A stretch of 64,000 nucleotides of DNA from the NCBI RefSeq assembly GCF_024166365.1, contig NC_064819.1, positions 111,458,293 through 111,522,292 on the forward strand, given 5' to 3'. The stretch comes from Elephas maximus indicus (Eukaryota > Chordata > Mammalia > Proboscidea > Elephantidae). Made by a program: the position numbers and the translations under genes. Every line of letters starts with the position of its first letter. Within the stretch, counting starts at the first letter, position 1. Under the pieces are notes generated by a model. That model did not search any database and was not told the origin of the DNA. It saw only the letters and a program-made list of their open reading frames with translations. Below are positions 18,857 through 33,800 of the stretch, piece by piece.

Positions 18857-21800
18857 GTACCCGGCCGCCCACGTCAGCGCCTCCCCCGCAAATCCCCGCG
18901 GCCGGGGAGGGGCGGGCGGCTGGTTCCAGTGTGTGTGCGCTTCCCGCCGGCCGCGCCCTCTGCGTCCACGCCTGTCGGGCACATGTGGCAGGGTGGGCGC
19001 AAGGCCAGTTGGTGAGGTGGAGGGATGGGAGGGCTGAGCTGTTTTCCCTTGGAGCCCTGGTGGCGCAGCTGTTAAGAGCCAAGGCTACTAACCAAAAGGT
19101 CGGCCGTTGGAACCCGACAGCCGCTCCTTGGAAACCCCATGGGGCAGTTCTACTCTGTGCGACAGGGTCGCTGTGAGTCGGAATCGACTCGAAGGCAGCG
19201 GGCTACGGGAGCTCTTTTCCTTCCAGTTTTGTCTAATAGCTTCCCCAGCGGCGTGCTGTGGTACCTGAATGTGTACTTTTCGAGCTGTCACGCTACTCTA
19301 TAGGAATCATTTTCCCACTCCTGAGGATGACCTTATTAAAAACACAGCCCACCTTGTCATTATTGAGATAACCTGTTTGTAATTTATATTATTACATAGC
19401 TTCATTGTATTATCGTCTTTTGGGTACAAGCTGTGGACCCACCTTTTAGGACTTCAGTTATTAACCGATTACTTTATTGAATGCCTACTCACCATGGGCC
19501 AGATACTTGACCTCTTGAGCTTAACTGAGCTGTAATATAGTTTATACTTTGAGAGACTCTGAGAGGTCATTAGTATATAAATGCTACACCCAAGGAAGGG
19601 CACGCATTATTGCAACATTATTATAATTACTGTAATACTAGGAACTGTGGAGGCATAGCTGGAAAGAGCCAGGTTCTGATCTTCCAGAGTCTTACCGGTT
19701 GGTGGGGAGACGTGCAAAGACAATTGCAATGTGCTGTTTCATGAAGGTATTCTGAGGTATGCTACCAAAAAAAAAAAAACACAAAGAGCTTAAAAAGTTT
19801 GGGTTTTAAGAGCTTAAAGGAAAGACAGTTACAACCACCTGCAGGAGTAAGAGAAAGCCTAAGAGGCCCTTTGACTCTTCACTTCAGCCACCTAGAATGG
19901 AATTATGACCTTGCGTGAGCAGGTGTTTCTTCTGAAGGTTTTGTGAGTAAAGTGCCTTTGTCGTCCCTTTGAATTCTTTACTATGTATTTGAATATTAGC
20001 CCTTATGTTTTCTTTCCCGTTTAAAAAAATAGCTCTGATGTGTTATCATTTGTAAATGTTAAAGTTTGTCCTGTTCTAAAATGCATTTCTCTCTCCAGTA
20101 ACCCAGCACGTTACTGTGCTTTGGCCTTTGTGCTCTTGGCCACTCCTGCCCTCTGGGCCCTCTGTTTTTTTCTCTCTCCTCCCAAAGCTGATTGGAGAAT
20201 TTTTACTATTTATTGTTTTTACCAAATAAAAACACATCAACTTAAAAAAAATAATCGAAAGATTGCTAGATGATTAGATACAGCTCCATTTTTCGTTTGT
20301 TTGTTTTTTAACTGATTTTCCCCCTGTGACTCAATGGCTTTTGTAAAGGAGAGATTAGATTCCTCCTGTTAAAAATGCCTGGAGAAAATTATGTGGAGGT
20401 AGGGAGGAGGGCAGTGATGTCACTAGGAGGGTGCGGACTGCACCAGGTAACAGGGGGTGACAACAAAATGACTGTCTACAAAACTTTGGTACAGTATTTC
20501 AGCAGAAATTTGTTTTTTATAAAGATATCCCTATGCTTAGTTATAACCAAAAAAATTTTTCGTAAGCCCAGTTTGCATGTATTAATACACTTACAAGGCT
20601 AAACTCTATGCTAACTTACTTTTTGAACCTTCTAATGACCTGGTCGCATAGTGGGTAAGTGCTACGACTGCTAACCAGAAGGTTGGTGGTTCTAATCCAC
20701 CAGGCGCCCGTTGGGATCCCTACGGGACAGTTCTTCTCGGTCCTGTAGGGTCGCTATGAGTTGGAATCGGCTCGACGGCAACGGGTTTGGTTTAATGAAC
20801 TCCAGGAATAGGAGTCCTGGTGCCCCAGTGGTTAAGAGGTCGGCTGCTAACCTAACGGTCAGCAGTTCGAATCCACCAGCCGCTCCTTGGAAACTCTACA
20901 GAGAAGTTCTACTCAATTCTGTAGGGTCACTATGAATCGGAATTGACTCCATGGCAACAGGTTTGGGTTTTTTGGTTAATGCACCGGGAGCCCTGGTGGC
21001 GTGGTGCTTATGTGCTCAGGTGCTAACCAGAAGGTCAGGGGATCGAGCCAACCAGCTCCTCTTTGGGAGAAAGATGTGGCATTCTGTTGCTGTGAAAATT
21101 ACAGCCTTGGAAACCCTGAGATAGTTCTACTCTGTCCTGTAGTGGAATCAACTCCACGGCAACGGGTTGATCTTTTTTTTAATGGGCCCCGGTAAGAGAT
21201 ACCGTTATCACCCAATTACAATGACGTGTCAAATTATCTGGTTTCATCTGCACGGGCAACAAACGTGCTGTTGTTTTCATTCTGCTGGTGTTTTTATAGT
21301 TGCTAATTTTGTCAAATTTTCTGGTGTATTAGTTACAATATTGTGGTAGTTAGTGTTTGTGAACGTATGTCAATAACTTCTTTGAGAATGAAGTAGCAAT
21401 TAAAGGAAAAAGAGAAAAAAAAGGCTTCCGCTTAGTTACCAGTAAGGTAATTAATAATGTTGTAATTAAATGTAGAAAAATTTTACAAAATAATTTTGTT
21501 ATTTATATGCTCTAAGAAATATTACCTTTAAGCAATTTACGATATCATGTTATTCTTTGATTAAAATTGCTAATAAACTTACATGTATAAGTTATTGATT
21601 TATATAACTCTGATAACTAAATAGAGAAATTGACAGTTTAAAACATGAAGTAGGGAAAAATGCTGTGTTTCTTGACATGTGTTTAGAAATATAGCTTAAA
21701 TCTTAAATTCAGTTTTTTTCAATTTTAGTCTTTTTTAACTTGAAAAACATCACTCTCTTGCAATCATAAGTCTGACTTTAATGAAATTTTCAGGGTTAAA

Positions 21801-24800
21801 GTTTGAATTCTGGTTTAAAGGAAGAGTGACACATTAAAAAGTGACTTGGCAAAAGGCAGTGAAGTCCAGGAAAGGAAAATTCTGATGTAGTTAAATGTTC
21901 ACTAAGTGCTGAAATGCTTGTGTATTTCTTCTTGTTTATTTTTATAGTATTGTTTCATTTATTAATATATTTCCATGTGTATTTGTCTGTAATTTCTACG
22001 TTATTATCAGTTATCTAACCCTAATCCATTAATGTATCTTGTGTAACGGTAAAGTTTAATGTTAAAATGGACATAATTTTGATGTAGTCCTTAAATGTTT
22101 TTACTTTGAAGTCTATTGTTTTCTTACCAAACTTTCACTTTCACCACACAAAACTATGTAAATGTGAATACATTTAGGCTGTGCATATGACATTGTGATT
22201 TAAAGGTTAATTCTAATTTTGTTACTTGTTTATGTCACTACTTTTGCCATTACATTCAGTGATGTGTGGAAATTAGGATTTACAAGTAACGTTAGTACAA
22301 AAAACATTACTAAGGACTCTATATTCTCTATGGTCTGGTATAGAAGGAGGTCCGTGGAGGGGGGTGGGCCTGACACCACGATTTACCTCACTGGTGACAC
22401 CTACCCTAGTGATGCAACTTTGAAGGGTAAATCAAAATATGGAATGGTTTCAAGTACAAATCGATTCACGATCAGAGCCTGAAGCATTGTTTAAGTAATC
22501 AGCAAGAAAACCAAAATTATATTGAGAGATGTGACCAATGCTAATATAAATGCATTGCCATTGATTGAGTCAATTCTGACTCTTAGAGACCCTAGGTTAA
22601 CATATAGAGGCTTCTAATTCTTAAGACTTTTCAGGTTTCAAATGTCAATAAATCAGTTACTTAAATTATCTATACACAAGCTATTTCTGTTTTAGGGAAA
22701 CTATCAGCAAGATGCTAACTTTTCCAATGACCAATGAGGAGATTATCTTGGAAAAGGCATAGAAAGGATTTTGTTCTAGGTAGCAGTCATTGAAAAAGCT
22801 TGTGTAATGTCAGTATTGCTGATAGACTTGTCAGAATCTGGTTATTTTAGCTATTTAGGACACTGTGTGTATAAAGTTATGAGCTTGATCTACCTTAATG
22901 TGGGCCAGTTAGCTTCATTCTGTTTTGAGGTAAAAGGTCTCTCTAATCCTAAATGTACACGTTAGAAAAAAAAATTTTACAAGTACATTTGATACTTGTA
23001 AGGAGGCCATGCATAAAACTCATTAGTGCTGGAAAAACAATATATGCCATAATGAACAGAATGTTGAGTATGCCACTTCTACGTAAAAGACGCTATCATA
23101 AACTCCATATTGCATTTTCTGTATCTAAAACATCAGGTTGGTGATTCATCTTCATGTGAACATAACCCATGAAATTATAGAATTCAGCTTCATTCAATGT
23201 TTATTGAGAACCTCAATAAGTAGGACAGTATTTTAAAAGTTACATAGGATCTTTAAAAAAACAGTGCTGCAATAAATGGGTCATCACAGATAATAAAGAT
23301 ACTTTAAACTATTCCCCACTGGAAACCAAAATTAAGGACCAGACAGTGGACTAAAATTTCCACATAAAAAGAGCTCAAGGCTTGTAAATTTTTTTTTCCT
23401 GGTGAATTAGGATCCGTAGGCCTGGGGCCAGGAAATCTATAATTTTTAACAATCTCCCTAGATGATTTTAATGTATTCTAAAGTTCAAGAACCACTAATC
23501 TTGTCAGGGAAAATACTAGTCTTATGATTTTAGGATTTTTGTTTGTTTCTCTGAATATTGTGGGTTTTTCTCCTTATTTTGTTAGCAACCTTTCCTCTCG
23601 ACCTCACAAAAACTCGACTCCAAATGCAAGGAGAAGCTGCTCTTGCTAGGCTGGGAGACAGTGCAAGAGAACCTGTCCCCTATAGGGGCATGGTTTGCAC
23701 AGCCCTAGGGATCATCCAAGAGGAAGGCTTTCTAAAGCTTTGGCAAGGAGTGACACCCGCCATTTACAGACACGTAGGTATTTATCTTGATTCTAGCTGG
23801 TAAGTTTGTTATGAGTTCTGTGTTTATCTCCTGTGCTTTTCTGTTTATCTGTGTCCAAAAAACTAGGTTTTTCTACTACTGTGATAAACTCAACGGCACC
23901 TAACAACAACAACACGTGATAAATATATAGTTTCTTAAGGAGAAGACAACTAAGACCAAAAGAAAATGTTTTGTTATTAAGGAAGTACTGGCTTAAGTTT
24001 TTAGAAATGCACACTAAAGTATTTAGGGATGAACTGTCATGATGTCTATAAATTACTTTAAAATAATTAAGAAAAAGAAAAGCAAATAATGGCAGAAACG
24101 TTAGTTCTTGCTAAATTTCAATGATATACATAAACCCATTGCTGTCAAGTTGGTTCCAACTTAGGGTGACGCCATGTGTTACAGAGTAGAACTGCTCTAT
24201 AGGGCTTTCTTGGCTGTAATTTTTGTAGAAACAGATGGCCGGGCCTTTTTCTATGGTACAGCTGGGTGGGTTCAAGCCACCAGCCTTTAGGCTAGTAGTC
24301 AAGTGCAAACCGCTTGCACCACCCAGTGATAGATTTAAAACCAAAAACCTTACCCATTGGCGTTGAGTCGATTCCAGGTCATAGCAACCCTCTAAGACAG
24401 AGTAGAATGTCCCGTAGGGTTTCCAAGGGGTGGCTGGTGGTTTTGAACTGCCAGCCTTTTGGTTAGTAGCCAAACTCTTAACCACCGTGCTACCAGCTCC
24501 AATAATAAACATAGAGGGAGTTATATATTATTTTATTTTTCCATATGTTGGAGAATTTTGCTAATGGTTTTTTTAAAAGTTTAGATCAAGAAAGAAAAAG
24601 ATAATTGATACCATTTTTTTCACTTTAGAAACTTTAAACATCAGATTTAATTTTTTTCTGTTCTTTGGAAATTAAAATATACTTGACTCATTAGCATGAA
24701 ACTCTGTCTTATAAGTCAGAGATCTATGAAAGAGAATGTGGATAACTGTCTAATCCAACTCTGGCAATAGAGTAAATGCGTAGGTGCTTTGTGTCTCTGT

Positions 24801-27800
24801 TCCCCAGGCTACCTAATAGCTAAGTGGGCTGTTAATCACGTTTAAGGGAAAATGGTGGTAACTGTGCTACAGCCAATAAGAACACTTCTGTTTCCAAAGT
24901 GGCATTCACAAGAATAGGATTTTTTAGGTTATGGATAGAAGAATATAAACTTTGCTTCAGAAGAGGGTAGAATAGGCATGGCATTTTTTTTTTTCCTCTA
25001 TACTCAGTGTTTCCTTAAGTATAAAGGAACCCTTGATCAGAAAAGTACCCAGTACTAATATTTCCAGATTAATATTTTTAAAGCTTTAGTTATTCAGATG
25101 AGTGAGAGTATATTCTTTAAGAACTATCCAGAAGTATGCATAGAGATTATTATTATTTTGGGCACTTTGTGTATTTTTCAGTATCTTAAAATATTTCATC
25201 AGACGTCCTGAAATTTCAAAGAATCCTCTCTGTATGAATACCGTGTGTTGATTTTTATATATTTTTTTTAAATTTTCCATTCATGTTTTTTACATTTTCT
25301 CCTTTGCTTCCCATTGTTGTTTTGAGTTTCACGTCTTTTAATTTGTGTTTTGTTGACCATCATGTATTGCCTTACAGTTAATCATATCCTTGGCACTTGA
25401 CTGAAAAGTTGCGTTAGTAACTTTCCCAATAAAGCTACTTATTCAACAAAATGTCTGCTATGTACCAAGCTCTGTGTTACGATTTATAGAAAAGATGTGG
25501 AATCTGCCTCGAGGAGCTCACAGTCTGATGGAAAGATAAGCAAGAAAGTCATGTTAATCTCAAATCAAATAATAAGTTTCATTATAGGCATGTGCCTGGG
25601 TAGCTCTGGGGGAACAGAAGAGACACATGAGAGGTTTAAACAAGCAAACAGGAAACCTATAACATTGGGGGAAAGGTCATAGAACACTTCCAAGAAAACA
25701 TGTCTGAGTTGAGTTTTGAAAGACTAGGAGGAGATAGCCAAGCAGAGAAGGGAGAATCCATTATAAAGAGATGGGACAGTGAGCAGGAAAGGCTGAGGCT
25801 TAAAAAGGCATGGCACATTTGAGTAAATGTCAGGAAGGCCATGTGGCAGGAGCATAGGGGGCACGAGAGAAAGACAGCTAGAGAGACAGACTGGGCTAGA
25901 TCAGAATGTCCTTTTTATTAAACATATCACTGAATTCACCTTTTTAATGATGTTTTACACAGTGTATTCTGGAGGTCGAATGGTCACATATGAACATCTC
26001 CGTGAGGTTGTGTTTGGCAAAAGTGAAGATAAGCATTATCCCCTTTGGTAAGTTTAGTTTTGAAGATAATACAGTATTGCCGCAAATAATTGAGCATTTA
26101 CTGCATATTTTATACAGATATCTATATATATAAATGTATATACATATAAATTGTATATATACTATGTATTTAATATTCTAATATTAAAATAAGTCTTACA
26201 GACCACCTTCCTTGTTCCTTTTTCTATTGAGAAACTGAGCTTTGTTGTTGAGTTTTTGCAGTATTCACGTAGGTTTTAGAGATCAGATGCTGATGAGAAT
26301 TATTGCAGCCAAAAACTTTTTCCCAGTCTGTAGGTAATCTTTTTGCTCTCTTGGTGAAGTCTTGGATGAACATAGGTGTTTGATTTTTAGGAGCTCCCAC
26401 TTATCTAGAAACTGTGAACTTTGGAGTCAAACAGAATTGGGCTCAAATTCCTGCTCTGCTATTTTGCAGCCTGAGCAAACTACTTCAACTACATCAGGCA
26501 TTTGTTTTTGTAGGATTAGATGAGATGCTGAATGCAAATATACGTCACTAATAAAGTTTATAACAGAAACAGACACAAGAATTGGTTACTGTAAATAATA
26601 TACAGAGAAGTTATAGAAATCAATGAGGAAAATACAGAGAACACAGTGGGAAAATAGGGGAAGAATATCAATAGGCAACCCACAAAAGAACTATTGTTCA
26701 TAACGGAGTCCCTGGGTGGTGCAAACGGTTAATGTGGTTGGCTGTTAACTGAAAGGTTGGAGTTTCAAATCTATCCAGAGGCACCTCGGGAGAAAAGCCT
26801 GGTGCTACTTCCAAAAAATTACAGCCATTGAAAAGTAATAAACAAAATAGTGTGAAAATTACAGAGGAGGAAGCAGTTTTAAGATTCACAAAGAAAAAAT
26901 GATAATTGTATTGTGCTCATCCTTGTGTGGAGAGACAGGCACTCCTATTGGTACAAGGTCTGTGGAAAGCAATTTGGCAGGACCTATCAAATTTATATAA
27001 ATGTTCAAGTTTATTAGTTTAAATTTTTGCTGGTTAAACTATGGCGTATAAAACTGTTAAACAGCTCTTTATGAAGTGAGGATAACCTTTAAAATACTGT
27101 TAGGAAAATCAAAATGCAGAACAGTTCTTTGTGCTTTTAGAAAGGTATATTTATACATATAAGCTTATGTATGCACACACTATCAAATGTAACTTAGTGG
27201 TAAAGAGTGTGACTTCTGGACTCAGGCTGCCTGGATTTGTATTTTGGCTTTACCACTTACTAGTTGTGTGATTTGGGCTGTCATTTTCCTGCTCTATGCC
27301 TCAGTTTCCTCATCTATAAAGAGGATATGACGGTTGTACTTACATCAAAGGGCTGGTATAAGGATTAAATGAAATTTGAAAAATGCTCACAACAAGGCCT
27401 GACATGTAAACATTTCAGCGAATGCACTAGTATCTCTGGGAGGGCATGTAAGAAACTAGTCATTGTGATTGCTTCAGGGCAGGGGAACAGGAGCTAGGGT
27501 CAGAGAGAAATTTACTACTTTATACACATGTGTGCCTCTTCAAATACTGTTTTACAGTAAAAGGACAGAAAATACTTCATCCCCCAAGAGACTATTGCAG
27601 TCATCTAGGTAAAAGATGGAGCCTGGCCTGAGAGAAGAGCAGCAGGAATGGATAGAAGAAGGTGTTTAAGTATAATAGTCTAGACTTGGTCACTTTTCGC
27701 TCTGGGAGATGAGGAGAAGGAGAAGTCTAGAACAGAAGGTGTTTCTCCAATGAGAGGAAAGTTTCCAAATTCTTCACTTTACAAAACTACTAAAGTAGTA

Positions 27801-30800
27801 GTTAAAACTTCACTATTAGGCTGATTTCGTCTATGCTATTTTTACTCTCCTGTGGTTAGAATTAAATTGTAATTAAATCATCAGTTCAGATGTTTTATTT
27901 CAACTCCTTGTGGTTTTAACCCACCTTCAGGACCATCATCTGCTTTCTTCTCTGATTTGTTTCGGTCTGTTCTTTTCTTCACTTTGTCTTAAATTTCTTA
28001 CGCAGGGGACTGACGTCAATAGGGGAGTGACGTCAATAGGGTAGGGGGGCGCAGGGAGTGTGGACCACACCCCGGACTCTGTCAGAGGGGTGACACCAAA
28101 ATGACCCCAGAGTCTGAGGCAGCAGTGGCGGTGGATGGGCCAGCTCCACAGGGGGAGGGGACACCAAGATAGTGGTGTCACTAGGTTTGGTGTAACCATC
28201 TCCCAGGGCTATAACTTGTCATCCCTCTGTTACCCACCAGTCACTAGGATTGGTGTCACCCAGTATGGTAACTCATCATTACCCCCATCTGGCAGTCAGG
28301 GTGCTGGTGGCCAGCCATGGTGCTAGCCACTGAGTGGAGAGGAGGGCCTCTGCCTTGGCCAATGGGAGAGGGGCAGGGTGGGTGGGACCCTCAGCTACGT
28401 GGTGGGGGCAGGCGGGGCTGCTCCACCCACCAGGGGGTTTCACCAGCCGGCCCAGCCTAGCCCGGGCAGAGGGAGGAGTGTTGGCACAATCAGTTACTGC
28501 ACTGGGCAACACCAACCCATTGACACCACAGACCCAGGGCTGTATGGGTATATCTTACCCAGATTGTATTGGCTTACTATAAAATCTATGAAATTAATGG
28601 TAACTTTTAGTTTTGTTTTGTTTTTTTTTTTTAATGTATATCCTTTTACAATTAGGAAATCAGTCATTGGTGGGATTACGGCTGGTGTTATCGGCCAGTT
28701 TTTGGCCAACCCAACTGACCTAGTGAAGGTTCAGATGCAAATGGAAGGGAAGAGGAAACTTGAAGGAAAACCATTGCGGTAAGTTCTCCAATTGATCCCT
28801 TTCCTTTCCCCTTTACTACCTTCGTATTTTGAATATTTATCTAGTAGACTCACACTTTTTTTGATCCAATATTCAGTAAAAAAAAAAAATACTTCCTGGT
28901 TCTTGTAATTTAGAATTTATATTTATGCAGAGGAGAGCTGAGCCGGATCTTTGGTGTGTATGATAAGATGTACATGTTCTCTACCAGAGAAATTATACAT
29001 GTGCACAGCTCTTTTGTATCACAGGTGGACTCATGCCCTATTACAGCTTGACAGAAAGAGTTTGATCATTAAATCTCCCCTTGAGTGCGAATCCCCAGTT
29101 TTGACATCGTGGCTTAGCATTGTGGAAGTCACTTAACTTTTCTAGGTTTCTGTTTCTTTTCTTCAGAAGGGACTATCTCAAAAGGTTTTCATGGAAATTA
29201 AAGTGTCTGGTTTATAAGATGCCAAAAATCTTGGTTTCCTTCCCTTTCTCCCTAAAGAAGGGAACAGCAAGGTTGACCATGCACATTTTTCCTGCCTCTG
29301 TCTTTATCCCCACTCCTGCATCTTAAGGCCCCCTTTTTCCCAAGGTTATGGAAGTTCTTTTACATTACGCCTTTTGTGATATAAAATCATCCTATTGAAA
29401 TATTATCAAAGTCCGCCTTTTCTCAAAGGGCTTCAAGTTCAACCATATAGTTTCCCCTGGGAAAGGGCAAAGTCTTCCCCCTTTTCATGGGAGGAGTCTC
29501 CTAGGAAAGAGAGCAAATGCAGGATGACTGGGGCTGAGTACAAAGGGGCTCTGCTCCTCTGAACGCTCCAGGTTGACAGTTAAGCCAGAGGCGAAGGAGG
29601 AGTTTGGGAATTCACCACTACTGTCTGCTCCACTCCTTTTCTAGCTGACTCAGTGGAAAGGAGTCCAGGCTCCCCTTCAGCCATCAAAGAAGGGAGAGAA
29701 CACACATAGCAGAGGAGGAGAGGGTACCACTCTTGCTTATCCAAGTGGTTTCCAGAATCCCAGGGCCCATTTTGTCATCTTGTAACACTCTGTAATTATT
29801 AAGTAGCAGAGAGAAGTTATGTGTGGGTTGGACACACAGGGAGACCTGGCCATTCGGACCCTGGGTTCTAGAAGTGTCTGAGTTCCTAACTGATCCTCCT
29901 GTTTTTTTTCCCCCTCCTTGTCCCTAATGCCAGAAATTTTTAGTTTGACTATATTTAATGTGGAGCCCTGGTGGCACAGTGGTTAAATGGCTGCTAACCA
30001 AAAGGTTGGTAATTAGAATCCACCACTTGCTCCTTGGAAACCCTATGGGGCAGTTCCACTCTATCCTGTAGGGTTGCTATGCGTCGGAATAGACTTGACA
30101 GCAACAGGCTTGGTTTACGGTTTATATTTAATGTAGTAGTAAAGAACACGAACATTGGGGTCAGGCAGCCTGGGATTCAAATCCAGGCTTTACCACATTT
30201 TAGCTCTGTAACCTGAGTAAAGTTCCCTAACCTCTTTAAGCCTCCATTTCCTCAGATGTAAATTAGAATGATAATGTATACCTCATAGAGTTTTCAGTGT
30301 TAAAGTGCATCTGTGTGTATAAAATACCTGGCGCTTAGTAAGTGCTCAATAAAAGTTAGTTATAATTACCGTCATTGGTGAGCATGGCTTCCAGGTAACA
30401 ATTATGCATACCCAGTAAATATGGCAGGTGATCTTTTTGGTGAGCCTCAGAGAGTGCAATACCTGACTAACAGCCACACAGCTAGTTGGTAAAGGGACAT
30501 TTGACCGTAGGTATTTCTGATGATGTAAAGTCCAGGCTTTTCTTTTATGCCAGAGGTTTCTGGTTTTGGTTCAAGGTTCAGCACTGTTATTCATCTGTCA
30601 ACAGCAAAATGAGGATAAGATAGTAAATTTTCATAAAGCTAAAATTATTCAGTTTTGAGAATACTTATTATGATATTGCTTTTCCTAATCTTTGACCCAA
30701 AATATTATTTTTTAAGTGAGATTATGTGAGAATTAGTGTTTTTTTTTTTAATGTCCTTATTTGGCAAAATCAAAAAGTTTGCAAATCCTGAAATTACTAG

Positions 30801-33800
30801 TAAAATGAATCCAGAAGTCTGACAACCACTGTTCCTTTCTATAATTAATATGTATACTTATGATATGACATTTCAAGAGTTTGTAATCTGTTTAACAATA
30901 GAAGAAGAGGATGATACAGTTTATGAAGATCTACATTTAAAAATATTTAAGTCGAATGTTGACATTTTTCTAAAGAGAACCTGAAAATTTAACTGTGGAT
31001 TTTTTTAGCTCCTGACAATTCTGGATAAATATTATTTTACTCCAAATAAAACCAGCTATAGACAAAGGTTATCCTGTTGCATTCCATACCCAACAATACA
31101 TAGAGCTTTCACATTTTAATTATTCTTTTCCTTAGATTCCGTGGTGTGCATCATGCATTTGCAAAAATCTTAGCAGAAGGAGGAGTACGTGGGCTTTGGG
31201 CAGGCTGGGTGCCCAATATACAAAGAGCAGCCTTGGTGAATATGGGAGGTAAGGGAAGCTTTTTTGAATTCTGGTAAGTCCTAAGTGCTTTAGTAGTTAT
31301 AAATATAAGGACTTAACATCAGGGAAACTGAAAGTTCTTACTTTTTATTTTTAGTATTTTTAATAACATATGTTGGTGACAGGCTTCTTATACATTGTAA
31401 TGCTATAAGTAAATATTTTCCTTAGAACATTTTCACCTTCAGAAATGACGTGAAAAAGGTTTCCTAAAACAAACAAATTGTGGCAATGAGGAGATGAGAC
31501 CAAACATTTCTAAGGTCCCCTCTCCAGCTTATCCTTTCTTTAAGATTCAAACTGGTATATGCAACTATTTGGTGGACATTATATCCAGGCTATCCACATC
31601 TCTTCTCCTGTAATCCTGCTCCTGTTCCTGTATGATCCATCTTTTACAGCCAGGTACCTCAGGCTGGAAACCTGAATGTTTCCTTAACTCCATCTTTATC
31701 CCTCTCCCATATTCAACTACTAATTTATTCCGTCTTCAAAATATCTCTTAAAAGTTTTCTCTCCCCCGAATACTTACTACCTTAGCATCTTTAAAACCAC
31801 CATTTGTACAATATTAACCGTGGGGGGAGGGGCAGTGGTGGTGCAGTGGTTTGATTTCAGCCAGTGCCCCTCATGCGCAGCCACCACCATCTGTCACTGG
31901 AGACTGGTGTGTTGTTGTGTTGCTGGACAAGTTTCAGCAGAGCTTCCAGTCTAAGATGTACTAGGAACAAAGGCCTAGTGATTTTCTTCTGAAAATCAGC
32001 CAGTGAAAACCCTGTAGGTCACAACAGTCTGATTTCCAACTGATCATGGGGATGGTGCAGGACTGGGCAACATTTTGTTCTGAGGTGCAGGTTGCCATAA
32101 GTTGAGGGCTAACTCAGCAGCAGCTAACAACAACAACAGCCATCATAACCTCTCAACTAGACTACTGCCTCAGCTATGTAACTGGTCTCCTCCACTGTCG
32201 TTCAAATTTGTATTCAATATCCAGAGTGATTTATCTGAAACACAAGTCTGAACATGTTACTGTTACCCTTCACTGGTGCCTCATCACCTACAGGGTAAAA
32301 TGGAAATTTCTTAACATGACATAGAAGACCTGCATAATCTGACCTGTGCCTGCAAGGAACTGAGCAATTCATTGATTCTGGAGCAAAGAGTGAAGCAGAA
32401 ATCATCAGCTAAAAGGTTCCACTGCCTGCACATACCAGGCTGTTCTTTACCTCTGTACTTTCTGGCCTCTTCCCTCTTCTACTTCGTTTTCTTCTGCAGA
32501 TCCTTTAATACTCAGCTCAGGTATCCTCTCCACCAAGATAGTTTCTTGAACCTCCCGCAACCCCTCCTGTTCTGTTTAAAAATCCACTTCTATGCATTTC
32601 TGTAGCTCCTTGTAGAGGAGCCCTGGTGGCTCAATGGTGAAGAGCTCGGCTGCTAGCCAGAAGGTCAGCAGTTCAAATCCACCAGCCACTCCTTGGAAAA
32701 GCTATGGGGCAGTTCTACTCTGTCCTATAGGGTCTCTGTGAGTCAGAACACTACAGCCAACGGTTTTGGTTTATAGTTCCCTGCACTTATCTCCATTTTG
32801 CATTTCTCATTTCATTGCTTTCAACTCTGTATCTCTCTCTTCCACTAGATTATAAGCCCCTTAAAGGCAAGGCCTTTCTTTTACGAGGGTAAGTCAAAAA
32901 GTATTGCTACCAGAGTTCCAGTTCATAGATGCACAGGTTTATTCCAAACAAAACGTGTTTCAACATGTCTCTGCGATCAGTGGATGGCTGCAGACAAGTT
33001 CTCTCAGTAATGTACTTGTCTTAGTCTCTTTAGGGTACCTTCAAAAAAAGGATACTTTTTGTACCATGGAAAAAAATTATTTTGAGGTCAGGGCTAATAT
33101 CAAAGTTTTAACAGAACTCAATGTGGACATCTTCCCAAATCATTGACGTTTTACAACAAATATATGGGAATGCTGTCCCATACAAAACAACAGTTTTTAG
33201 ATGGGTCAAGCTTTTTTTTTTTAATTGTGCTTTAGGTGAAAGTTTACAGTTTAAATTAACTTCTCATTCAAAAATTTATACACATATTGTTTTGTGACAT
33301 TGGTTGCAAACCCCACAATGTGACAGCATACTCCCCCTTCTACCTCCACTTCCCTATGACCATTTGCCGAGTTCCTGGCCCTTCCTGCCTTCTCCTCTTG
33401 ATTTTGGACAGGAGTTGCCCATTTGGTCTCGTATATTTGACTGATCTAAGAAGCACATTCGTCACGTGTGTTATTTTTTGTTTTGATTGGAAAGACCTCA
33501 AAGATGAGCCAAGAGAGGGAAGACCACTCAGAAGGTTATGGTGACTGTTTTGGGGGATTCCAAAGGGGTAATCTTGATAGATTTTCTTGGACACCAGATG
33601 ATCATGGGGGCTTATTATGAAGAAGTTTTAAGAAAATTGAAAACTGCATTGGTGACAAAAAGGTCAGGAAAGTTGAACCAGGGAATTTTTTTTCCATCAC
33701 GGCAATGCACCTGCTCGTTCTTCAAGGGTAGCGAGGGCTGTCCTATGAGAATTTTGTCGGTAAACCTTACCCCATCTACCCTACAGTCCTGATCTTGCCC

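Larger units (their letters stand above)
20412..22420. mobile_element. Possible hAT-like DNA transposon with TIRs
   Basis: The left end reads CAGTGATGTCACTAGGAGGG (20412-20431). The right end, reversed, reads AAGTTGCATCACTAGGGTAG (22420-22401). Most bases agree, and CAG...TCACTAGG is hAT-like. About 1.5 kb of AT-rich DNA lies between once three SINEs are removed, with no readable transposase. The 8-bp flanks do not match, so this is tentative. Confidence 0.4.

Noticed and set aside
18443-19176. Several 70-190-codon open frames around the promoter on both strands
   Set aside because: High GC removes stop codons; only the frame starting at 18751 matches a known protein.
20637-21172. tRNA-like A and B boxes in series
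   Set aside because: They are the heads of AfroSINEs with the SINE body and RTE tail, not functional tRNA genes.
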